Shown one piece after another: positions 14,975 to 21,699 of a DNA stretch of 21,699 nt. The notes under the pieces were generated by a model. That model did no database searches and was not told the DNA's origin. It saw nothing but the letters and a program-made list of their open reading frames with translations. Location: the IMG/VR virus record IMGVR_UViG_3300036770_002995, positions 1-21,699 of that record; one strand, 5' to 3'. This DNA is from a virus. The stretch's first letter is position 1. Every line of letters begins with the position of its first letter. A program made the translations under genes and the position numbers.

Positions 14975-15328
14975 TCATTCCTTTCGGTCGGAACCGCCCT
15001 CCCCGTTCTCTTTCTTCACGGGAGTCGTCGTTGCGCCGGAAAACATGGTGTAGAAGAGGGCTCCTCCCCTGCTCATGAACTCCCTGACAATCTCGTTGGC
15101 AACCAATCCGCTGCCCATGACGATTGTAATCTGGTGGGGGCTACCCCGAAAAAGCTCTCCCATGATGGTTCCGACTGCCACTCCTACGCACATGTGACTT
15201 ACCACGATGGCAGCCCGCAGGGTGTGATCCGCAGAGAGGACGGTAGCTCCGACTCGACCCGCCACTCCCACCAGAGAGGCCATCCCTGTCAGCAGTGCTT
15301 CGGCCAGTCTCCCCCCTCCATCAAGCAT
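14975..15328 (-). CDS. Small membrane protein, holin-like
   Basis: A 117-residue product from ATG 15328, overlapping the upstream gene by 8 bases. It has hydrophobic stretches at about 10-30, 38-58 and 66-82, and a charged hydrophilic C-terminal tail (K-K-E-N-G-E-G-G-S-D-R-K-E). Size, two to three predicted helices and a polar tail are holin-like, and the region with H-T-L-R-A-A-I-V-V and G-S-G-L-V-A-N-E-I-V is faintly reminiscent of LydA-type holins. No family was established. It closes the run of small membrane genes; a 124-base gap follows. A role in lysis is inferred from the cluster. Confidence 0.65.
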   Translation of the reverse strand: MLDGGGRLAEALLTGMASLVGVAGRVGATVLSADHTLRAAIVVSHMCVGVAVGTIMGELFRGSPHQITIVMGSGLVANEIVREFMSRGGALFYTMFSGATTTPVKKENGEGGSDRKE

Positions 15329-15707
15329 TTGCCTGCTTCCTCTTCTGGATCGACCGGAGCATCGTCACGCAGGCCCTGCGAACTAAGAGCAAGAGAAACA
15401 GGTCGACGAGGTAGGCCCCAGTCTCGAACAGGTTCCAGACCGAAATGACGTAGACGTCCTGCAAGGCCAACCGATCATAGTGGGGGATGGCCGCTTCGAG
15501 GCCAAGCGCAGTGATGTACAAGAATGCCAAGAAAACGGAGCAAAGTCCGATCCCCCAAGCGGGAACATGCTCGGCCCTACGACGCCCCTCTTTTTCGAGG
15601 TCTTGGGCTAGATGCATCACGTGAATTCCCACCGAGGCCACCAAGAAGCAGAGCACTACCGTAACGCCCCTCCCGTTTTCAGCGTACAGGTAGATGGAAT
15701 CACTCAC
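15321..15707 (-). CDS. Three-span membrane protein of unknown function
   Basis: A 128-residue product beginning with GTG 15707, overlapping the upstream stop as GTGA; GGAG lies about 8 bases before it. Three clear hydrophobic segments: about 14-33, 50-72 and 84-109. They are separated by a charged loop (Q-D-L-E-K-E-G-R-R-R) and followed by a basic tail (R-S-I-Q-K-R-K-Q), suggesting a cytoplasmic C-terminus by the positive-inside rule. I recognise no family. Its position among holin-like genes suggests an inner-membrane function during lysis or superinfection exclusion, but that is inference. Confidence 0.7.
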   Translation of the reverse strand: MSDSIYLYAENGRGVTVVLCFLVASVGIHVMHLAQDLEKEGRRRAEHVPAWGIGLCSVFLAFLYITALGLEAAIPHYDRLALQDVYVISVWNLFETGAYLVDLFLLLLVRRACVTMLRSIQKRKQANA

Positions 15708-16243
15708 TGGCCGCGCTCCATATTCTGCTCTCCTTCCAGAGTGCCGAGTCTTCGTTGTAACTCGTAAATCTCCTTCATGATCATGGCAAAGGAGGAGTCG
15801 TCCTCAGCAAGCTCTTTCTCTGACAGGGAAAGCCTTGCCTCGTGCTCCCCGGCCCTGAAAGACGCCGAGATCATCTGCTGGATCTGGGCGTCGATCGTAG
15901 AATTCTGCCGCTCGCGCACGGCCTCCAATCCGGAACTGACCGGGCCGATCGTCAAGGTCGTGTAGCCCATTGCCGCTGTCAGCGCCACACCGGCAAATCC
16001 GGCGATCGCGCCCCACTGCGTCCTTGGAGGGTTGTGGACCTTCTCTGCTATCAGGCTCATCGACTTCTGGACCGCTTCCAGAGTCGCCGTGTTGCTGGAC
16101 AGCGCCTGCTCCACTCGGTTCAGGCGGTGGTCCACCTGACCTACGCGCTCTTCGTAGCGACTCTCCAGTGCCCTCAGCAAAAGGTCGAAGGAGGGTGGAA
16201 CCCCCCCATTCCCGTTGCCGTTATGGTGCTCTTCAACGGACAC
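15704..16243 (-). CDS. Coiled-coil / single-span membrane / coiled-coil protein
   Basis: A 179-residue product. I start it at GTG 16243, because AAGGGG stands 7 bases upstream and the overlap with the previous gene is then only 11 bases; an earlier ATG at 16300 would overlap by 68 bases and adds a basic unlike stretch. The N-terminus is His/Asn/Gly-rich; residues about 20-70 are a predicted coiled coil, about 78-99 a hydrophobic membrane segment (G-A-I-A-G-F-A-G-V-A-L-T-A-A-M), and about 105-175 a second coiled coil. This architecture could span the inner membrane with helical domains on both sides. No family recognised; spanin-like or membrane-anchoring roles are possible but unproven. Confidence 0.7.
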   Translation of the reverse strand: MSVEEHHNGNGNGGVPPSFDLLLRALESRYEERVGQVDHRLNRVEQALSSNTATLEAVQKSMSLIAEKVHNPPRTQWGAIAGFAGVALTAAMGYTTLTIGPVSSGLEAVRERQNSTIDAQIQQMISASFRAGEHEARLSLSEKELAEDDSSFAMIMKEIYELQRRLGTLEGEQNMERGQ

Positions 16244-16415
16244 GGGAGAACCCCTTCTCGACCAGTCGAAGTGCCGCTTCGCTCGCTGCCCGAATGCCAT
16301 TCTCAGCAGCCTTCTTCGAGTTGTACATTTCGCTGGTCATCAGCACTTTGTTGTTTTTGGCGAGCAGTGTGAACCACCACTGGCCAAGGTTCGGGTTGTA
16401 ATGCAACTTGATCAC
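16233..16415 (-). CDS. DUF1508 (YegP-like) domain protein
   Basis: A 60-residue product starting with GTG 16415, which overlaps the upstream stop as GTGA; AGGAGG stands 6 bases before. It is a single small domain: W-W-F-T-L-L-A-K-N-N-K-V-L, then T-S-E-M-Y-N-S-K-K-A-A-E-N-G-I. This matches the pattern of the DUF1508/YegP family (F-x-L-x-A-x-N-G-x-x-I-x-x-S-E-x-Y-x-x-K-x-x-x-x-x-G-I), here with N instead of G in the turn. Bacterial members often carry two such repeats, and this one has one. Function of the family is unknown. It is unusual to find it inside a run of phage membrane proteins. Family call is by pattern only. Confidence 0.75.
   Translation of the reverse strand: MIKLHYNPNLGQWWFTLLAKNNKVLMTSEMYNSKKAAENGIRAASEAALRLVEKGFSRVR
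16251..16256 (-). promoter_or_regulatory. Ribosome binding site fixing the GTG start at 16243
   Basis: AAGGGG on the minus strand, inside the end of the DUF1508 gene, is 7 bases before GTG 16243. This favours the shorter start over ATG 16300. Confidence 0.6.
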
Positions 16416-16669
16416 TTCTCGCCTCCTGTGCGCTTGTACAACTCGATTTCCAGACGGTGGATGTCCTTCTGCTGGGACTCGTGCTTGGCCGCGCCCTCCT
16501 GACGGAGATCAGCGATCTCTTGGAAAGCGTTTTTCAAGGAGGTCGAATGGCGTTCGAGCTTCTCCTTGTGCCACTGCTGGTTGACCTTCAGCACCAGCAC
16601 CGCAGTGGCAGCAGAAAGTATTGAACTGATGGCTGCCGTCAGTATCTGACCGCCGATGTCGATGGCCAT
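16412..16669 (-). CDS. Small N-terminally anchored coiled-coil protein (possible spanin or accessory lysis protein)
   Basis: An 85-residue product. I start at ATG 16669, with GAGGAGG 4 bases upstream; a TTG at 16672 is too close to that site. Residues about 7-27 are a hydrophobic membrane segment (I-L-T-A-A-I-S-S-I-L-S-A-A-T-A-V-L-V-L), followed by a charged, heptad-like helix to the C-terminus. One N-terminal anchor plus a helical soluble domain is the layout of Rz-type inner-membrane spanins, but no outer-membrane partner with a lipobox was found. Equally possible is a holin-associated regulator. It overlaps the DUF1508 gene as GTGA. Confidence 0.65.
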   Translation of the reverse strand: MAIDIGGQILTAAISSILSAATAVLVLKVNQQWHKEKLERHSTSLKNAFQEIADLRQEGAAKHESQQKDIHRLEIELYKRTGGEK

Positions 16670-16748
16670 CAAACCTCCTCGTAGGGCCGTGCATAAGACA
16701 GGGTCTTTCGGGATCGTAGTACGTAGATCGTCCTACGACCAGCCCCGG
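16670..16748 (-). promoter_or_regulatory. Palindrome-rich gap between holin and downstream membrane genes
   Basis: A 79-base gap. CGTAG occurs at 16715-16719 and 16722-16726, and its complement CTACG at 16733-16737, so two alternative hairpins can form (for example TCGTAG 16714-16719 with CTACGA 16733-16738, a 13-base loop). I found no clear promoter hexamers. It could be an operator, processing site or leader element; nothing else is seen apart from the ribosome site at its end. Confidence 0.45.
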
Positions 16749-17327
16749 CTAGGAGGTCGGCGGCTTCAACTCCAGCTTGGTTTCGTTGTGCTTGTCCCAA
16801 GTCCGCAGGCCGAGATAGACGGCTGCCGGGGTGAGCAGGACCCCTGCCAGTTCGAAGGATGCCCCGGCGCTGAAGACTTCAGCCGCCTTCAGGCCCTCGA
16901 ATCCGATCACGTAGGCCATCGTGGAGTACCAAGATTGACGGGCCATCTGCGGGCGCGTGCGGCGCACGTACTCGTCGGTGGCGTTGTCCCCTGACTGGAT
17001 GGTAGCTTGTGTGGTGGCGTGGGAGGCTTGGGCGTCTGCCAACTGGGCCTGCTCGCGCTCCATGTCGAGGCGAGCCATCGTCTCGATGTGAGCGCGGATG
17101 CTGGCGTTCTCCTGCGTGGCAAGCTCCTTCAGGCGCACGACCGTCGCCGGATCTCCCTGAAGCTGGGCAAGCACAGCGTCAGGATCTCCCACGCCCGTCG
17201 CATTCGTCACGAGGGCTACGCCTGCAGCCACTGCGCCGGGCACATTGCCAGTGAGCAGGGAGCCGACCAGTGCGGCCCCCGAGCCTGCGTTCTTTTTCAG
17301 CCAGTCTCCGACGTCTGACCATTTCAT
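16749..17327 (-). CDS. Holin, GTA-type 3TM family
   Basis: A 192-residue product. The start is at ATG 17327 because AGAGGG (17340-17335) is 7 bases before it; an ATG at 17333 is too close, and the longer frame to 17495 lies inside the LamG gene. The sequence has an N-terminal hydrophobic Ala/Gly-rich segment (about 15-45), then D-P-D-A-V-L-A-Q-L-Q and a charged helix with R-L-K-E-L-A-x-x-E, a Y-V-R-R-T-R-P motif near 120-126, and two further hydrophobic segments (about 130-150 and 155-172). This is the layout of the 'holin of 3TMs' family (PF11351) first described for gene-transfer agents, which permeabilises the inner membrane for release. An alternative label would be membrane protein only, but the D-P and R-x-R-P motifs make the family likely. 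Confidence 0.8.
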   Translation of the reverse strand: MKWSDVGDWLKKNAGSGAALVGSLLTGNVPGAVAAGVALVTNATGVGDPDAVLAQLQGDPATVVRLKELATQENASIRAHIETMARLDMEREQAQLADAQASHATTQATIQSGDNATDEYVRRTRPQMARQSWYSTMAYVIGFEGLKAAEVFSAGASFELAGVLLTPAAVYLGLRTWDKHNETKLELKPPTS

Positions 17328-17334
17328 TTTCATT

Positions 17335-17340
17335 CCCTCT
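17335..17340 (-). promoter_or_regulatory. Ribosome binding site deciding the holin start
   Basis: AGAGGG on the minus strand leaves 7 bases to ATG 17327 but only 1 base to ATG 17333, so the second ATG is preferred. A dual start, as in some holin/antiholin pairs (two extra residues M-K), is possible. Confidence 0.55.
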
Positions 17341-17367
17341 CGATTGACTTTGGTTCTAGCCTGAAAC

Positions 17368-20300
17368 TCAAACGCTGACCCAGCTATGCGGCAGCACTGG
17401 CGGGGAGATGGTAGATCCGTAGTATCTCGGATACCGTACAAGTCGGAACTCATCAATCCAGCAGTCGGAATCCACTCCCGGGGAGTCTCCTCCAAGCCCT
17501 ATCCTGAACACCGTGTTGCTGGTCGAGTAGTCAATGGCTGCCGCAGTACTATGCAGCACCCTTACGCCGTCCCAATAAAGAGCAAACCCGTCCGCTGATC
17601 GCTGAACCACCCACCAGTGCCAAGTAGCGGTGGCTCCGGAGGTCAAGGTGATAGCCGAACTGGTGTAATCCCATGCTGTGTTGACCCGGCCAACGCGCAA
17701 AGTGTTGGATACGATGCGAACGTCGAACCCTCCATTCACAACGAACCCGCACAGACCAATGTCTGCAGAAGTTGCGCTGAATTTGATCCGGCCTTCCAGA
17801 GTGAAGAACTCGGTACCGAAAACGAAATCTGAAAGATTCGCCCCAGTGACAGACAAGTAGTTTCCGGTACCTGCTATCTTTCTGATCGAGTTCCCGAGGT
17901 ACCCGTCTGTAGATAGCGTGATCGTTCCAACCGAGGAGAGTGTGTGGCGACCCGTAACCTCTGTGGGTGGCGCGGCTTCCATGTTTGAGAGGAATCGGGT
18001 CAGGTAGCGCTGCCGGTCCAACGCCGAGTCGTCGAATACTGCAAGATCGTGAGGAAGTCGCGCCGATGGCACGCTGTAGTTTGCCGTGTATCGAGCATGG
18101 CCGATGGTCACTCGGAAGTCATCGATGTAACCGCCTAAGCCGGAGTTGTACTCTCCAATGCGCCCAACCCCTAAGTGGCTCTTACAAGTGTTGACGTAAG
18201 TACCTGCAGGCAGGACTTGAGTTGCTTGCACTGTTCCGTTCAGAAACAGCCTCAACGAAGTTCCTTCCCGAGTCAGGGCCACGTGATACCACTGACTGAG
18301 CCCTGCACTCGTTGCTCCCGTAACAGTGTAGACAGTCGAACCCGAGATGACCCATGCCTCCAAGAAGTTCGACCCATTCTTTCGTATGGCAAAAGAGCCT
18401 GTGGGGTCCAACCCGGAAGAAGCCACCTGACCGGCGATGTAACAAGCAAAGTTGTTGGAAAAGTAGACCCACGTTTCGATCGTGAAGTCCTTATCCAGCA
18501 GGTCAAATTTACCGCCGTCGTTAGAGAACAGCAACCCGTCCGTAAGGTTAGTTATCTTCAGAGAAAGGGGATGGAACTTTACGGTGTCGTTTGAAAGCAA
18601 GCACCCTGCCCCTGACACGGCTCCGATTGCTTTGAATCGACTCATGTCACGAATGTGGTAAGGCAAGCCGAGAGTCCCGTACCCCTGCACGAGAAGGGCG
18701 ACCTTCTCATAGTGTCTATCGTTCTGCCAACGACGAGCGACAGACGGCAGAGACGCCGGTGGAATTACGAATTCGCTAGTGTACCTTTCTCCTCTTGTAA
18801 TCCTCAAATTTTCTATGTGTCCGGTGAACGGGTAAGACCCTTCGAAGTAAGCTCCAATGTTGAAGTAACGAGATTCTCCAGCAGCTGGCTCTATACCAGT
18901 CGAAGCAAGGTCACTTGCGGCTTCCTCTTTTCCATTCAGAAAAAGGGTGACTTTGGAAGTGGTCGCCGTTCTTGAGTTTCTCCTAAAAACGGTAGCCACG
19001 TGATACCACGTGTTTGCCACCAGCCCGGTTACAGAGGTAAGAGAAAACGACCCGGAAGCTGGATCAGAATAGGGTCGGTAGGTCAGGTTTATCTTGCCAC
19101 CGGCAGTGATCTGGATGTGATGAGAACCGTGAACTCCGGCAGAGCCGTCCCAAGAAAGGATGACCGTGTTGGCGTTTACTACGGCTGGCCTGAACCAGAA
19201 CTCGATGGTCTGCTCGTCAATTCCTCCCCAGTTTGCTTTCGGCCCCATCTTCATCCGAAGGTAGCCAGAGCCGAAGAACTGAACGGAAGACTCGAACTTG
19301 TAAGTAGTTGTGTTGTAAGTCGGAGCGGTTCCCCCGCCAACAACCTCCAAGGAGTTCCCTACTTCTGCGACTATTTTCTCACCTGCAGCCCCTCTGCCAC
19401 TGAGAAAGAAAATCGTCGACGAACTCAAAGGATCATTAACAAGATCATAGTAGTTTCCAGAAGCCCTCTCAGGCATCCTGAAATTCTTTGGACTGTTGTA
19501 TCTGGCACACGAGGAGATCCTGAGACAGTCGATATAACCAGAAAATGAATTATCAAGAGAGTCAGACTCCTTCCCTATGTAGAGTGGGCAGGACAGGTTG
19601 TTCAACTGCGCTCCGGAGGACTTCCTCTCTTCCAACTCCCCGTCGAACCAGAAAGAGTAGTTTCCAGCCTCCCTCTGAAGAACTACGTGGTGCCATTTGT
19701 TGTCTGCGTACAGAGTAGAGTCAACCAACCCCAACCCTACTAAAGCTCCTCCAGATTGTGGAGAAAATATAGATGTAAGTTTGCTGTTGGAATCGAAAAA
19801 GATACTGACTTGATAGTCAGTGTAGGCCGCTCCGACTCCAGTATTTCTTCTAGTAACCAGTCGTTTCGAGGTCTGAGCCGTAGAGCATTTAAAGAAAAGC
19901 TCGTAGGTGAAGTCCCCGTAGTTGAAGTTCAGTAACGCATCCGCCGCTATGCTCAGACCGTCTCCTGAACCGTCTCCAGAATAGGAAGAGGATCCGAAAA
20001 TGGCGTGTGAAGTCGTGTGCGCTGCGTTTCCTAGTGCAGTAACGGTCCTAGCGTATTCTGAGTTGTCCACGAAGGTAGTCGAGCCGTTGGTACCCTCAAA
20101 CAACATCAGAAGGACCGTGTTCTCGTCTCTTGTCAGCTGACGAGTGGGCACGTTGAACGGGTTACCGCCGTATCGAGCAGACATGGTGAGCCTGAATTCA
20201 TCCATGTATCCGTAAAAGCATTCCGTGGCAAGGATATAGTCGGGAGGATTCGTGCCAACCCTCAATTGCTTGTTATTGACAAGCCCGGTAACCCCCCAAA

Positions 20301-21699
20301 AAGTAGTAGCAGAGGCATCAAGCGTCCCGTTGATGAACAGGAAAAGGTTCTTTCCGCAGCGCATGACCGCCAAGTGCTGCCAAGTAGTCGTACCAGTCAC
20401 CGTCGAGGCGCTGGTAATGTTCATTACTCCAGTTCCGCCAAAATAGAATAGAAACTTGTCATCCGAAGCGAACCTGACACTGTAGCCTCTGCCCGGAGTA
20501 CTATCCCTCCTGCCTCCAAGGGTCTGGAGACGGCTGGTATCGTCCCGCTTTACCCACATCTCCATAGTCCAGTAAGGCTCGTCTTCCAAACGAGCGCGAT
20601 CGTACACATCTTGGCTCGTAGAGGATTGTCTTACCGAACCGCCAGTGTTAGGACTACGGAGCGAGGCATTACCATACTTGAAATCGGTCTGGCTGAGAGT
20701 AGGGGTACCCTGATCTGTGGTAAAAGATTCGAAATACTTCTCTTCCAATGTTGGCAAAGAGCCGTTAGGAAACCTCAAAAGTGTAGTAACCTGATGGTAG
20801 AAAGGGTCAGAATTCCCTTCTGCCAGAGGAAAAGCGTATCGAGGAGAAAGGTTATTGACCTTGTACACTGCGGTCGTAGAGAACCGAACGTCGTCGATGT
20901 AACCGTAGAACTTGTCTTGCGAGTTTACTGGTTCAGCACTGCCAAAGCTGATCTGGGTTTTTCCTGACGCAGAGAAGTCGGAAGGCTTGGATGCCCACGC
21001 CGTCAGAACTCCATTAACAAACAAATGGGCGACATTGTTGTAAAAGGAGATGGCAACGTGGTGCCACTTTCCCAATGGGGTTCTTGGACGGTTATCGCCT
21101 ACCCAGTTGTAGGCGGAAGATCCGTTTATACCTATGGAGAAGCCGTTAGCACCATAGTTCAAGTGAAAAGCGACTGCGGAGGTCCACAAAAGGCTGGTGT
21201 TGTTTGCTCGTATTCTGAAAACGCAAGGAGCCCCCGCGTCGTCAGTGGGTTTGACCCACAACTCGATTGTCCACTCCTTGTTATCGAAGAAAGTGGTTTC
21301 GACCAAGGTAGCGTGAGAGGCCGCAAGGCTACCGGCAGCAGTCAGATCCAAGCAAGTCCCGAACTTCGCTTTAGAAGTTGTAACTGCAGCACCTGAAATA
21401 AGGGTGATGGTTCTCTCAGCAGTTCCCAATCCGCTGGCGCGAGAGCCGTGGATGAGGATCGGGGAGTCTGCCCAGTGGATCGAGAAGTAGTGTCGAGTCG
21501 AATCCACCAGATCGGTGGTCCTTACCGTGTTTCCTGAATCCATGAAAGGAAGGTTCGGATACGAGACCGGGGGCTGGTCTAGCAAATGCCTAGCAGACCC
21601 TTGGGTGAACCTTACTGAATCGATGTAACCAGTAAAGAAATTTGTTGCGTCGTAGTAAGAGCCAATATGAACGTACCGCCCTGCGGGGGCGGTCACGGA
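17368..21699 (-). CDS. Giant multi-LamG (concanavalin A-like) virion protein, 5' truncated
   Basis: The frame is open from the right edge to TGA 17368-17370, at least 1443 codons; the true start lies outside. The visible part is a tandem array of seven LamG/laminin_G_3-like lectin domains of about 223-242 residues, the first one cut. Each ends with a G-Y-[IM]-D-[DE]-[FV]-R-type signature: Arg at visible residues 29, 271, 502, 726, 965, 1195 and 1418. Each complete unit also has a W-[HY]-H-V-[AV]-like strand (Trp at 211, 439, 668, 897, 1136, 1359). Such domains bind carbohydrate or act as spacers in phage fibres and adhesins. Units are diverged, not recent copies. Base composition drops in the middle (sampled 60-base lines at 19501 and 19741 are 42% and 35% G+C). 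Likely a tail-fibre or head-attached host-binding protein; no peptidase domain was seen. Confidence 0.85.
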   Translation of the reverse strand, partial: SVTAPAGRYVHIGSYYDATNFFTGYIDSVRFTQGSARHLLDQPPVSYPNLPFMDSGNTVRTTDLVDSTRHYFSIHWADSPILIHGSRASGLGTAERTITLISGAAVTTSKAKFGTCLDLTAAGSLAASHATLVETTFFDNKEWTIELWVKPTDDAGAPCVFRIRANNTSLLWTSAVAFHLNYGANGFSIGINGSSAYNWVGDNRPRTPLGKWHHVAISFYNNVAHLFVNGVLTAWASKPSDFSASGKTQISFGSAEPVNSQDKFYGYIDDVRFSTTAVYKVNNLSPRYAFPLAEGNSDPFYHQVTTLLRFPNGSLPTLEEKYFESFTTDQGTPTLSQTDFKYGNASLRSPNTGGSVRQSSTSQDVYDRARLEDEPYWTMEMWVKRDDTSRLQTLGGRRDSTPGRGYSVRFASDDKFLFYFGGTGVMNITSASTVTGTTTWQHLAVMRCGKNLFLFINGTLDASATTFWGVTGLVNNKQLRVGTNPPDYILATECFYGYMDEFRLTMSARYGGNPFNVPTRQLTRDENTVLLMLFEGTNGSTTFVDNSEYARTVTALGNAAHTTSHAIFGSSSYSGDGSGDGLSIAADALLNFNYGDFTYELFFKCSTAQTSKRLVTRRNTGVGAAYTDYQVSIFFDSNSKLTSIFSPQSGGALVGLGLVDSTLYADNKWHHVVLQREAGNYSFWFDGELEERKSSGAQLNNLSCPLYIGKESDSLDNSFSGYIDCLRISSCARYNSPKNFRMPERASGNYYDLVNDPLSSSTIFFLSGRGAAGEKIVAEVGNSLEVVGGGTAPTYNTTTYKFESSVQFFGSGYLRMKMGPKANWGGIDEQTIEFWFRPAVVNANTVILSWDGSAGVHGSHHIQITAGGKINLTYRPYSDPASGSFSLTSVTGLVANTWYHVATVFRRNSRTATTSKVTLFLNGKEEAASDLASTGIEPAAGESRYFNIGAYFEGSYPFTGHIENLRITRGERYTSEFVIPPASLPSVARRWQNDRHYEKVALLVQGYGTLGLPYHIRDMSRFKAIGAVSGAGCLLSNDTVKFHPLSLKITNLTDGLLFSNDGGKFDLLDKDFTIETWVYFSNNFACYIAGQVASSGLDPTGSFAIRKNGSNFLEAWVISGSTVYTVTGATSAGLSQWYHVALTREGTSLRLFLNGTVQATQVLPAGTYVNTCKSHLGVGRIGEYNSGLGGYIDDFRVTIGHARYTANYSVPSARLPHDLAVFDDSALDRQRYLTRFLSNMEAAPPTEVTGRHTLSSVGTITLSTDGYLGNSIRKIAGTGNYLSVTGANLSDFVFGTEFFTLEGRIKFSATSADIGLCGFVVNGGFDVRIVSNTLRVGRVNTAWDYTSSAITLTSGATATWHWWVVQRSADGFALYWDGVRVLHSTAAAIDYSTSNTVFRIGLGGDSPGVDSDCWIDEFRLVRYPRYYGSTISPPVLPHSWVSV

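Noticed and set aside
18281-19020. Repeated 15-base string (GCCACGTGATACCAC) near 18280 and 19000
   Set aside because: It is explained by the conserved W-Y-H-V-A strand of two LamG units; no further nucleotide identity around it, so not a mobile repeat.
1-21699. CRISPR arrays, insertion sequences, integrase/attachment sites, diversity-generating retroelement
   Set aside because: No regularly spaced direct repeats, transposase, recombinase or reverse transcriptase motifs were seen on either strand.

Overview
The window reads as the structural part of a tailed double-stranded DNA bacteriophage (or prophage) genome. All 23 genes I support lie on the minus strand, so the transcriptional order runs from the right edge to the left edge. 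The genes are very tightly packed, with many ATGA, GTGA and TGATG stop/start overlaps; the longest gap is about 124 bases. Shine-Dalgarno sequences are of ordinary bacterial type, and GTG starts are frequent (8 of the 22 visible starts). No integrase, repressor, replication gene, tRNA or CRISPR array is present, so lifestyle cannot be decided. The host is a bacterium, probably Gram-negative judging by the family relationships, but this is inference. No stretch longer than 300 bases lacks a gene.

Layout in transcriptional order. (1) 21699-17368: the 3' part of a giant multi-LamG adhesin-like virion protein whose start lies outside the window. (2) 17327-14975: six consecutive small genes, five of them predicted membrane proteins (a GTA-type 3TM holin, single-span and multi-span proteins) and one DUF1508 protein. 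This looks like a lysis or envelope module, but no endolysin is seen. (3) 14850-9246: two long virion proteins, a short coiled-coil protein, a beta-helix virion protein and two small proteins. (4) 9249-4414: GpA-family large terminase, portal, and a fused S49 protease/scaffold with a probable internal scaffold start. (5) 4403-2711: decoration protein and major capsid protein. (6) 2612-1: small protein, head-tail adaptor, head closure, tail-completion candidates and a 3'-truncated basic protein running off the left edge.

The head block (terminase, portal, protease-scaffold, decoration, capsid, connectors) follows lambda-like logic. Fibre-like and lysis-like genes lie upstream of the terminase instead of at the end of the late operon. 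No small terminase subunit or gpW-like protein is visible, and tape measure and tail tube genes are presumably beyond the left edge.

The most notable non-coding signals are: two back-to-back inverted repeats inside the 655-residue virion gene (13581-13630); a 10-bp hairpin inside the adaptor gene (2184-2206); a large hairpin just after the capsid gene (2651-2695); and a good sigma70-like promoter between terminase and portal (7398-7425). The two edge genes also use AGA/AGG arginine codons far more than the head genes, which suggests mosaic origin.
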